Below, in pieces: positions 1 to 6,854 of a stretch of DNA of 39,551 nt. The DNA comes from an uncultured Clostridia bacterium. Lineage in GTDB: Bacteria > Bacillota > Clostridia > Oscillospirales > CAG-272. Every line of letters begins with the position of its first letter. Position 1 is the stretch's first letter. The translations under genes and the position numbers were made by a program. The DNA lies in contig CANRIL010000024.1 of NCBI GenBank assembly GCA_947630625.1, forward strand, positions 1 to 39,551, written 5' to 3'. Under the pieces are notes generated by a model. It did not search any database. It was not told where the DNA came from and saw only the letters and a program-made list of their open reading frames with translations.

Positions 1-46
1 CTTTTTCCGTGCTATATGCCGAAGTGAGCGTAAATCTCATGAAAGG

Positions 47-74
47 GTATGATATCGGGGTAACTATATCATAC
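47..74. repeat. Inverted repeat upstream of the first gene
   Basis: Two perfect 9-base arms (GTATGATAT at 47-55 and ATATCATAC at 66-74) flank a 10-base loop, 11 bases before the ATG at 86. There is no T-tract after it, so an intrinsic terminator is unlikely. It could be an operator or an RNA hairpin near the ribosome binding site of the downstream gene. The symmetry is seen directly; the function is unknown. Confidence 0.4.
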
Positions 75-85
75 AAGCGGGATCT

Positions 86-661
86 ATGTTCTTATATACT
101 AATTTTGAACTTCGCAATCCCTTTATCTCACTTGAACTGATCGTATGGTCGCTGTTTGCCGGCTTCATCATCGCCGCGCTCATGGCGATATACAATAAAC
201 GCCTTATCGGCGGCTTCGTCAAACAGATCCTTCGTGAGGAGTGCCTGTCCCCCGAAACGGCGAAAACCGTGACGGAGCTCGGCTACGGAACCGACTGGTT
301 TATAAAAAACGCGCTGCGCACAGACACGGTGCTGCGCCGCTTCGTTGTGCGCATTGACAAAGAAAAACCGGAGGGCGAGGACAGTGAAACGGCTGAGAGC
401 CCGGAAAACGCGGGAAAAAACAAAAAAGCGCCCCGCTCGCCGAAGCATGACGTGATCGACTTCGAAACTGCAAAATTCTACATCCCAGAAGAGCTCAAAT
501 ACAGAGCCGACGTTAGATACGCGAGCAAGGGGACAAACTTTTTCATGTTCGGCGTCTGCGTCGTCGTCTTTGCCGCCGCCGCGTTTGCCGCGATATATAT
601 CATCCCTGACCTGATCCAGCTCATCGACAACTTTATTACGACCATGCGGACAGAGTTTTAA
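86..661 (+). CDS. Hypothetical two-span membrane protein
   Basis: A 191-residue protein I do not recognise as a named family. It has a hydrophobic segment at about residues 16-36 and a second at about 153-174. Between them lies a soluble, charged region that includes a low-complexity Lys/Glu/Pro stretch (about 92-122). The predicted topology puts the middle region on one side of the membrane with both short ends on the other. The start at 86 keeps the first membrane segment complete; only a weak purine-rich site (GCGGGA) precedes it. It is on the plus strand, 132 bases before the MORN-repeat gene, and the two may be co-transcribed. Function cannot be assigned from sequence; it may be specific to this clostridial lineage. 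Confidence 0.7.
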   Translation: MFLYTNFELRNPFISLELIVWSLFAGFIIAALMAIYNKRLIGGFVKQILREECLSPETAKTVTELGYGTDWFIKNALRTDTVLRRFVVRIDKEKPEGEDSETAESPENAGKNKKAPRSPKHDVIDFETAKFYIPEELKYRADVRYASKGTNFFMFGVCVVVFAAAAFAAIYIIPDLIQLIDNFITTMRTEF

Positions 662-793
662 GGGAAATTAAGCAAAAAAACGTCTTTCGCAATGTGACAG
701 CCTTGTTTTGCGCCCAAAAACTCAGCCGCGCCGTGGGAGCCTGATCATATTAAAATGTTTATGCCGCGCCGCGGCAGAATGGAGATTAGCATC

Positions 794-1678
794 ATGGAAA
801 GAAAAAAGGCGATGCCGAGGTCTGCATTTATACTGCTCGTTATCGTCCTCGCCGCCGCGCTTGCCGTCGGGATCGTTATACTGGCGATGTATATGTACGG
901 CGTCAGGTACCTGAAAATACCTGTCGACAAAAAAAACGAAGACGCCGGCTACAACAAATTCTTCGGGATCGTAGACCGCGACGGCGATCTTTATCGCGGG
1001 AGGATCATATTTTCGGACGGACTTTCCGCCTCTGTCGACGCTGACACGGGAACGATAAAATACAGCAACGGCGACACATACGACGGCTCCCTCACCGACC
1101 TTCAGCGCGACGGTCACGGAACGCTTCATTTCGCAAACGGCGATATATATGAGGGCGACTTCGACATGGGCAAGCTTTCCGGTTACGGCAAATACGTATA
1201 CAGCAACGGCGACGTGTACGAGGGCGATTTCCTTGACGGGCAGAAGCACGGCGAGGGAAAATACACCTGGTCAAACGGCAGCGTCTACGAGGGCGGATTC
1301 GATCACGACAGGAAAAACGGTGAAGGAAAATACGTCTGGGCGGACGGCAGCCAATACGAGGGAGAATACAGGCTCGATATCAAAGAGGGCAAGGGCAAAT
1401 ATACATACGCGAACGGCGACATATACGAAGGCGACTTCAAATCTGACGTAAGATCGGGCAATGGGACATACACGTGGGCAAACGGCGAATCATACGTCGG
1501 ACAGTTCGCGAACAATACCCCCAACGGCGAGGGCACATACACGTGGACAACGGGAAGGACATACACGGGTCACTTCGTAAACGGCGAGATCGTCCGGGTC
1601 GACAACAGCGATGAGGGCGCCGGCGAGGACGGCGGCAGCGACACGGCCGGTACGGACAGCGAAAACGGTCAGGAATAA
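794..1678 (+). CDS. Membrane-anchored MORN-repeat protein
   Basis: I place the start at 794 because GGAG (781-784) sits nine bases upstream; in-frame ATGs at 755 and 779 lack such a site. The resulting protein has about 294 residues. A short basic N-terminus is followed by one hydrophobic segment (about residues 11-33), and then about eight MORN repeats of 23 residues with the pattern Y-x-N-G-D-x-Y-E-G-D-F and G-x-G-x-Y. The tail is Asp/Glu/Gly/Ser-rich and looks disordered. MORN repeats form a beta-hairpin stack and are associated with membrane or protein interaction; no enzymatic motif is visible. The repeats should face the outside if the N-terminus is cytoplasmic (inference). The gene converges on mnmE and ends at a strong hairpin at 1721-1755. 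Confidence 0.85.
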   Translation: MERKKAMPRSAFILLVIVLAAALAVGIVILAMYMYGVRYLKIPVDKKNEDAGYNKFFGIVDRDGDLYRGRIIFSDGLSASVDADTGTIKYSNGDTYDGSLTDLQRDGHGTLHFANGDIYEGDFDMGKLSGYGKYVYSNGDVYEGDFLDGQKHGEGKYTWSNGSVYEGGFDHDRKNGEGKYVWADGSQYEGEYRLDIKEGKGKYTYANGDIYEGDFKSDVRSGNGTYTWANGESYVGQFANNTPNGEGTYTWTTGRTYTGHFVNGEIVRVDNSDEGAGEDGGSDTAGTDSENGQE

Positions 1679-1720
1679 AATTCTGCGTGCCGGTCGATAA
1701 ATCGTACAATCTAAAAATTT

Positions 1721-1755
1721 CGGGGTCGGGACATTTTGCAAAAGTCCCGACCCCG
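1721..1755. terminator. Bidirectional intrinsic terminator between MORN gene and mnmE
   Basis: Two perfect 12-base arms (CGGGGTCGGGAC at 1721-1732 and its complement at 1744-1755) are followed on the plus strand by CTTTATTTTT. On the minus strand the hairpin is followed by AAATTTTTAG. It lies between two convergent genes, so it can stop transcription from both sides. Confidence 0.85.
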
Positions 1756-1793
1756 CTTTATTTTTCCGGGATAACCCCGAACAATATATTTCT

Positions 1794-3182
1794 TTATTTT
1801 CCGACGCAGAATTTTGAAAAAATTTCTGAGATGACCTCGTCCGCAACTTCCCTGCCGTCAAGCCGGGAGAGGGCTGACAGCGACGCTTCAAGCTCCGCCT
1901 CCGCAATATCGACGGGCATCCCGCACGACAGCGCGTTGACGGCGGACGCGAGCGATTCCTTTGCCTCTGCCGCCTCAGCATGCTGTCGCGCGCTTGAAAG
2001 GATCGCGTCCGTGCCCGGACGGAGCGCGCCGTCCGTGAAGGAGTCGTTTATTATTTTGACAAGCTCGTCAAACCCCTTCCCCTCTGAAAGCGCGCACATG
2101 ACGGGAAAAGCGCCCCGTTCGCGCGCGAGCGCAGCGTATTCGTCGGCAAAGGAGGCTGATCCCAAGTCTGTTTTGTTGATCAGGGCGATTTTTACGGGAG
2201 CGGATGATGAAAGGATTTCAACATCCTCGCCGTTCGGGGACACGGCGGCGTCGTGCACGGATATGAGAAGCTCCGCCGAGGCGATTTTTGCACGCGCGCG
2301 CGAAACGCCGATCGACTCAACCTTGTCCTCGGTGTCGCGTATCCCCGCCGTATCTGAAAGCTTAAGCAGCACCCTGCCGGCCGAAACGTCGGCGGTCAAT
2401 GTATCGCGCGTCGTCCCTGGTATGTCGGTAACGATCGCGGCATCCTCGCCCGTAAAAAGATTATATAACGTGCTCTTTCCGGCGTTCGGTCTGCCGCAGA
2501 TAACGGTATCGATCCCCGCAAAGACGGCGCGGCCTGTCTTATACGTTGAGACAAGCGACTCGACGCGCGCCAGAAGCGCGCGGCACTCCGACAAAAGCTC
2601 TTCTTCATCTATGTCGGCAAGGTCCTCTTCGGGATAATCTATCCTGACGGCGACGCGCGCCAAAAGCTCCGTCAGCTCGCAGCAAACAGAGCCGACCTCG
2701 CCTGAAAGCACGGCACGGGCGTCGGGAGATGAAAGCTCGAGCTGCGCCCTTGTCTTTGCGTGCAGAAGGACTCCGGTCGCTTCCGCCTCGGCAAGCGTCA
2801 TCTTCCCGTTTACGAACGCGCGGCGCGTAAATTCGCCCGCCTCCGCCTGCCGCGCTCCCGCCGCAAGGACTGCGGCAAGGACCTCATACGTGATAAGCAC
2901 GCCGCCGTGGCAGCTTATTTCAACGGTGTCCTCCCCCGTGAACGAATGCGGCGCGCGGAAAACGGTCGCGATCCCGTCATCTATAACGGCGCCGTCTTTC
3001 AAAATATTGCCGTAATACGCATGCGAAGGCAAGGCGTCGCACAGCGATATCCCCGATGACGGGTAAAAAACCTTCGCGGCACACCTGATTGCCTCGCCGC
3101 CGCTTATCCTGATGAGCGCCACGCCGCCGACGCCGTGCGGTGTCGAGACGGCGGCGATCGTATCCGTATATATCATAGTCAT
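1794..3182 (-). CDS. mnmE: tRNA uridine-5-carboxymethylaminomethyl modification GTPase MnmE
   Basis: A 462-residue protein of the usual length for MnmE (TrmE/ThdF). With MnmG it installs the (carboxymethyl)aminomethyl group on wobble U34 of tRNAs. The N-terminal tetrahydrofolate-binding domain opens with DTIAAVSTP. The central GTPase domain has G1 GRPNAGKST (about residues 229-237), the TTRDT switch, G3 DTAG and G4 NKTD. The C-terminus ends in FCVGK, matching the family's C-(I/V/L)-G-K motif with its Cys. An alternative start two codons in (3176) has slightly better spacing from GGGAA. It is the last gene of the rpmH operon; its partner mnmG lies 19 kb away on the other side of the origin. 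Confidence 0.97.
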   Translation of the reverse strand: MTMIYTDTIAAVSTPHGVGGVALIRISGGEAIRCAAKVFYPSSGISLCDALPSHAYYGNILKDGAVIDDGIATVFRAPHSFTGEDTVEISCHGGVLITYEVLAAVLAAGARQAEAGEFTRRAFVNGKMTLAEAEATGVLLHAKTRAQLELSSPDARAVLSGEVGSVCCELTELLARVAVRIDYPEEDLADIDEEELLSECRALLARVESLVSTYKTGRAVFAGIDTVICGRPNAGKSTLYNLFTGEDAAIVTDIPGTTRDTLTADVSAGRVLLKLSDTAGIRDTEDKVESIGVSRARAKIASAELLISVHDAAVSPNGEDVEILSSSAPVKIALINKTDLGSASFADEYAALARERGAFPVMCALSEGKGFDELVKIINDSFTDGALRPGTDAILSSARQHAEAAEAKESLASAVNALSCGMPVDIAEAELEASLSALSRLDGREVADEVISEIFSKFCVGK

Positions 3183-3238
3183 TTCCCGGGAAAAGTTTTC
3201 CCCGCGCTCCTTTTCTTCTCTGCCAAAACTAAACCGCA

Positions 3239-3276
3239 GCGGGGAGAAATTTTCCTTCCGGAAAATTTCTCCCCGC
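3239..3276. terminator. Strong hairpin after jag
   Basis: A 17-base arm beginning GCGGGGAGAAA (3239-3255) pairs perfectly with 3260-3276 around a 4-base loop. The best T-tract (CTTTTTTAT) is on the plus strand. In the direction of jag the following bases are only moderately T-rich, so it may attenuate rather than fully stop read-through into mnmE. Confidence 0.6.
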
Positions 3277-3284
3277 CTTTTTTA

Positions 3285-3935
3285 TCATTCTTCTTCTTTC
3301 TCGCCGCGGTCGAGAGTTATGACGATGCGGCGCTCGGAGTCGACGCCGATTGAATGCGTCGTGACGCCCTCGATGTTCTGCACCTCGGAATGTATGATGC
3401 GGCGCTCGTATGGGTTCATCGGTTCAAGCGTGACGGGACGCTTATATTTCAGCACGCGCGCCGACATGCGGCGGGCAAGCGCGCGGAGCGTTTCGGCGCG
3501 CTTTTCGCGGTAGCCTTCGATATCGACGATGACGCGGCTCTTTTGTTCCTCGTCGCTCTTTCCGCGCGCGTTCGCGAGGCTCGCGAGATATTGGAGCGCG
3601 TCAAGCGTTTCGCCGTGGTGCCCTATGAGGATACCGACGCCCTCTCCCTCGATGTCGAGCTTGAGCGCGCCTTCCTCACCGTCGGAAGCGGTGACCTCCG
3701 CGTTGAGGCCGAGCTCCTTTACGAGCGAAGAAACGAGCTTGAGCGCCGGATTTTCTTCAGGTATCGTATACGTTACCTTGATGACCGCGGGGGACGAGCC
3801 CATTCCGAAAAGTCCTTTCTTAGGAAATTCGATTATCTCATACTGCATATCCTCGCTGTCGGTCCCGATCTCGGCCTTCGCATTCGCGAGCGCCTCGTCG
3901 ATAGTCTTACCGGTAACGGTTATTTCCTTTATCAT
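3285..3935 (-). CDS. jag: RNA-binding protein Jag/KhpB (SpoIIIJ-associated)
   Basis: A 216-residue protein with the Jag_N, KH and R3H order. The Jag_N domain (about residues 1-50) includes the family-typical KKGLFGMGSSPAVIKV stretch. A KH-II domain follows (about 75-150) with the nucleic-acid loop GHHGETLDALQYL. The R3H domain covers about 150-212, with EPMNPYERRIIH and a terminal RRIVITLDRG. Jag/KhpB binds RNA with KhpA and affects cell division and envelope synthesis in Gram-positives. It sits directly downstream of yidC, the classic spoIIIJ-jag pair, 35 bases apart. AAAGGA precedes the ATG. The protein is somewhat short because the linker after Jag_N is short. Confidence 0.95.
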   Translation of the reverse strand: MIKEITVTGKTIDEALANAKAEIGTDSEDMQYEIIEFPKKGLFGMGSSPAVIKVTYTIPEENPALKLVSSLVKELGLNAEVTASDGEEGALKLDIEGEGVGILIGHHGETLDALQYLASLANARGKSDEEQKSRVIVDIEGYREKRAETLRALARRMSARVLKYKRPVTLEPMNPYERRIIHSEVQNIEGVTTHSIGVDSERRIVITLDRGEKEEE

Positions 3936-3970
3936 TTTCGAATCATTCCTTTCTTTAGCTTATAGAAGGC

Positions 3971-5602
3971 TTAATCCTCATCTGATTTCTCATCACTTGA
4001 ATTTTTCTTGTTGTTCTTGCTGCTCTTGCTGTCCGTATCGTCCTTAAGAGGCGCCGCCTCGATCGGGGACGAACCCTTCTTTGTTCCGTCCGTCACGGCG
4101 GGAGTCTTCGTTTCGGTACCTTCATCGTCGTCGTCAAAGTCGATCCTGTGCAGGGACCTCGGCTTCGGGCGGTCAGGGTCGCGCTCAGTCTTTTTCTTCT
4201 TCGTCTTTCCGAGATATTCACGTTCGGCTGCCTTGAGCTCTTCTTCCGTAAACTTGGGCGTCGGGAAGAGCTTTGAGAGAACTATCTGCTGAACGACCGC
4301 GAGAATATTGCGGTACATCCAGTAAATGCCGATCGCGGAGGGGACGATGAACGCAAAATACGTACACATAACGGGGCTGACAAGCTCCATTATCTTCATC
4401 GAAGTCTGCGACTGTTTATCCGCCGTCTGCTGCTGGGGCTGATACGAGAACTTGCGCGTCAGCTTCATCGAGCCGTACATGAATACGAACGTGAGGAACG
4501 GGACGAGCAGATATATGCTCCAGAAATTCGTCGAAGGCTGAACGGAAAGGTCGAACGCGCCGCCGAACATTTTGAAGTTCGGCATACCGTCTACGATCTC
4601 CTGCGTTATGTGCTCGCCGAGTCCGCCCATCGAAGCGGCCCCGTTTTCCTTGAGGAAGGAAACGGCGCTTATCTGTTCATATCCGGGAGACGCGGCGCCG
4701 ATGCCGGTTATGAGCCTGTTGAGAGTCGAGATAATGTTCGCCGGGAGCCTCGTTATATACTTAAGCGGCTCGCGGACGACGGCGAACAGCGCGAAGATTA
4801 TCGGCAGCTGGATCAGAAGCGGCAGGCAGCCGCTCGCGGGATTAAAATTCTCCTGCTGATATAGCGCCATGATCTCGTCGTTCATCTTTCTCTGGGTGAC
4901 GGCGTCGGTCCTTCCGGCGTACTTCTTGCGTATCGCGTTTTCCTTCGGGCGCAGTGCAGCCTGCCTGTTCATATTCTTCTGCTGCTTTATGCCGAGCGGA
5001 AGGAGCACGAGCTGCATCACGACCGCGAAGAGCAGAAGCGCCACAGCGTAATTGTGCGTTATCATGTAGCAGACGCGGATGACGTACCCCATCGGTACGA
5101 GAAGTATATCGAAAAGGCCGAAGTTTGAACTGTCTTTCGGGTCGTAAGTATCGAACACGGCGACGGCGATCTTTCCGGCTTCGAGCTCGCCCTTTGAATT
5201 GACGGTCGAAATGCTGTCTCCCTTGTCGTCAACCGTGATCTCATACGTGATGCCTGACGGGAGCCCTTCAGCCGCCGCGGCGGCGTTGTCCGCAAGTTCA
5301 AACGTCGAAACACCGTCTTCAAACGTCATATAGAGCGCATTTTCAGCGTCACCCTTGAATTCACCGTTTATACTCTTGTCCGACAGCGTGACGGTGAACG
5401 TATATTTTCCGTTTGAGGCGACCTCAGCCGTCTTTTTGATGACGAGGGAGGACAGAGTTTGATCCGTGTTCTCGCTTTCTCCCGTTTCGGCTTCCTCCGC
5501 GAACGCAGAAAACGCCATTGTTATCAAAAGCGCCATGACAGTCAGCATCAAAACGACTGCTCTTAACGCAAGCGCGGAGTGTTTTCTTTTTTTCTTTTCC
5601 AT
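3971..5602 (-). CDS. yidC: YidC/Oxa1 membrane insertase with extra extracellular domain
   Basis: I start at 5602 (MEKKKRK...), where GGGAAAAG lies five bases upstream; the open frame extends to 5644 without a site. The product has about 543 residues, long for a Gram-positive YidC. A signal peptide ends near AFA-EE (residues 35-36). Residues about 48-152 form a beta-rich extracellular segment resembling pilin/FctA-like or Cna-B-like repeats (KYTFTVTLSDKSING; GVSTFEL; GLPSGITYEITV). The insertase core follows: TM at about 163-205 ending LVLLPLGIKQQ, cytoplasmic hairpin about 206-252, the GCLPLLIQLPI segment (258-268), and two C-terminal TMs. A charged Lys/Asp tail runs from 466. Residue 197, normally Arg or Lys in Gram-positive homologues, is Gln. 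It inserts membrane proteins with or without Sec. Confidence 0.95.
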   Translation of the reverse strand: MEKKKRKHSALALRAVVLMLTVMALLITMAFSAFAEEAETGESENTDQTLSSLVIKKTAEVASNGKYTFTVTLSDKSINGEFKGDAENALYMTFEDGVSTFELADNAAAAAEGLPSGITYEITVDDKGDSISTVNSKGELEAGKIAVAVFDTYDPKDSSNFGLFDILLVPMGYVIRVCYMITHNYAVALLLFAVVMQLVLLPLGIKQQKNMNRQAALRPKENAIRKKYAGRTDAVTQRKMNDEIMALYQQENFNPASGCLPLLIQLPIIFALFAVVREPLKYITRLPANIISTLNRLITGIGAASPGYEQISAVSFLKENGAASMGGLGEHITQEIVDGMPNFKMFGGAFDLSVQPSTNFWSIYLLVPFLTFVFMYGSMKLTRKFSYQPQQQTADKQSQTSMKIMELVSPVMCTYFAFIVPSAIGIYWMYRNILAVVQQIVLSKLFPTPKFTEEELKAAEREYLGKTKKKKTERDPDRPKPRSLHRIDFDDDDEGTETKTPAVTDGTKKGSSPIEAAPLKDDTDSKSSKNNKKNSSDEKSDED

Positions 5603-5694
5603 AAAGTCTTTTCCCGGCCATTTACAAATTGTGTCCGCGCACACGACCGACAGTGCGCGGTACGGGCGTTGCCCGTGCGATTTTTTTGTCTCTT

Positions 5695-5943
5695 TTATCT
5701 GCCATGCCTTTTCGGCACCGGATCATATCCGCCGCGGCAAAACGGGTTGCATCTCAGAACGCGCCATATTGAAAGCGCAGAACCGACAATGAGTCCCCAC
5801 TCCGACAGCGCCTCGATCGCGTATTGAGAGCATGTCGGGGTAAACCGGCAGCTCGACGCTCGTTTATACGGCGAGATATATTTCCGATAAAGCCGCAAAA
5901 GGAAAATAAACGGGCGCGACAGAAGCGGCACACGCTTATTCAT
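5695..5943 (-). CDS. yidD: Membrane protein insertion efficiency factor YidD
   Basis: An 82-residue protein with the complete YidD signature: [29 protein letters not shown], and [18 protein letters not shown]. Family members are small, amphipathic, membrane-peripheral and help YidC-dependent insertion. Its start overlaps the end of rnpA by eight bases, so translation is probably coupled. It lies between rnpA and yidC as in most bacteria. All the conserved Cys residues of the family are present. Confidence 0.95.
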   Translation of the reverse strand: MNKRVPLLSRPFIFLLRLYRKYISPYKRASSCRFTPTCSQYAIEALSEWGLIVGSALSIWRVLRCNPFCRGGYDPVPKRHGR

Positions 5944-6283
5944 TTGCGATCACGCCGAGGTAAGACAATCCCCGGCAGAGTTCCGGCGCAATATCAGTCG
6001 ATTTAGCCGAAACCGCGCTGTCCCTTGCGACGATTATCACGTCAAATCCGGACTTTGCGGGATACTTTGAAACGACATACCGCCACGACGCGCGCAGAAT
6101 GCGGCGGACGCGGCTGCGCACAACGGCGCATCCCCTTCCCTTCGTAACTGTCAGACCGAGACGGCACAAGGGGGAGCCTTCGTTTCTGACGGCGTAAACG
6201 ACGATATATCTGCCCGCGAACTTTTTTCCTTTCCTGTATGCGCGAAGAAACGTCCTGTTCTCACATACCGAAACAATTTTCAT
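5936..6283 (-). CDS. rnpA: Ribonuclease P protein component
   Basis: A 115-residue protein of normal length for RnpA, which binds the RNase P RNA and the pre-tRNA leader. Visible family features: the N-terminal F-x-R-A-Y-R-K-G-K-K segment (residues 12-21), [11 protein letters not shown] (41-51), and the basic helix [15 protein letters not shown] (54-68). The family consensus in that helix is R-N-R-x-K-R; here the Asn is Ser57. GGAAG sits four bases before the ATG. It lies after rpmH in the same operon and overlaps yidD. Confidence 0.93.
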   Translation of the reverse strand: MKIVSVCENRTFLRAYRKGKKFAGRYIVVYAVRNEGSPLCRLGLTVTKGRGCAVVRSRVRRILRASWRYVVSKYPAKSGFDVIIVARDSAVSAKSTDIAPELCRGLSYLGVIANE

Positions 6284-6400
6284 AAGGCTTCCGTTTTTTT
6301 ATTGTTTTTTTGATTTTCCTTCTAAAACCGAAAACCCTCCGAGTGTCGTGACATCCGTCCGGCATCGGCGGGTTTACATAGCGAAGGTGTCCTTCTTGAT

Positions 6401-6535
6401 TCAATAGGAGAGACGGGCTCTGCCCTTATCGCGTCTTCTCTTTAAAACCTTGCGTCCGTTAGCGGTCTTCATTCTCTTCATGAAGCCGTGCTCCTTCTGT
6501 CTCTGGAGCTTCTTGGGCTGATAAGTTCTCTTCAT
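6401..6535 (-). CDS. rpmH: 50S ribosomal protein L34
   Basis: Reading the minus strand from the ATG at 6535 gives a 44-residue, highly basic protein beginning [18 protein letters not shown] and ending in GRARLSY before TGA at 6401-6403. This is the standard L34 sequence and length. A near-perfect ribosome binding site, AAGGAGGT, lies about eight bases upstream. It is the first gene of the operon running to mnmE and has a consensus promoter at 6609-6638. Confidence 0.97.
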   Translation of the reverse strand: MKRTYQPKKLQRQKEHGFMKRMKTANGRKVLKRRRDKGRARLSY

Positions 6536-6608
6536 TATCCTCTACCTCCTTTTCCCTGATGAATGCGGAAGCTTTTATACTTTTCCTTATCGGCATAGCA
6601 CAGCTATT

Positions 6609-6638
6609 ATTATATACATAAAAAAATTTGATTGTCAA
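6609..6638 (-). promoter_or_regulatory. Promoter of the rpmH operon
   Basis: On the minus strand TTGACA (6633-6638) and TATAAT (6609-6614) are both perfect sigma-A hexamers separated by 18 bases. The distance to the rpmH start is about 74 bases. It is divergent from the dnaA promoter. Confidence 0.85.
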
Positions 6639-6762
6639 GTGCCTTTTATAAATTTGCCTTCAATCTCGTCGGGTTTTTGGTGCGTTTTTTCGCCGTCGGC
6701 TGAAATCTTTCAAAAAACCGACTTCATCTTCGATATAAGCATTATAAAAATCGGTTATACTC

Positions 6763-6791
6763 TTGTAAAATCAAACGCTTTATGATATAAT
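6763..6791 (+). promoter_or_regulatory. Promoter of dnaA
   Basis: TTGTAA (6763-6768) and a perfect TATAAT (6786-6791) are separated by 17 bases. The expected transcription start is near 6798, giving a leader of about 45 bases before the dnaA ATG. That leader contains a short upstream ORF. I see no consensus DnaA box in this promoter region. Confidence 0.75.
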
Positions 6792-6821
6792 AATAATGTA
6801 TAATATTATATAAAGGAAAGT

Positions 6822-6854
6822 ATGGCTTCCCAGAGGACGTTTAATGAAGAATGA
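6822..6854 (+). CDS. Possible 10-residue upstream ORF overlapping the dnaA start
   Basis: ATG at 6822 opens a frame of ten codons (MASQRTFNEE) ending at TGA 6852-6854, eleven bases past the first base of the dnaA ATG in another frame. AAAGGA (6812-6817 region) stands at a usable distance upstream. The dnaA start itself has GAGGA (6833-6837) six bases upstream, inside this small ORF. Translation of one could affect the other. Whether it is translated cannot be told from sequence. Confidence 0.3.
   Translation: MASQRTFNEE

Noticed and set aside
1092-1600. Periodic repeats considered as CRISPR
   Set aside because: The 69-base periodicity is coding MORN repeats in one frame; no constant repeats with unique spacers occur anywhere in the window.
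1687-2637. Long open frame (316 codons) on the plus strand
   Set aside because: It lies antisense to mnmE, is Ser/Ala-rich low complexity and has no ribosome binding site; a shadow of the GC-rich real gene.
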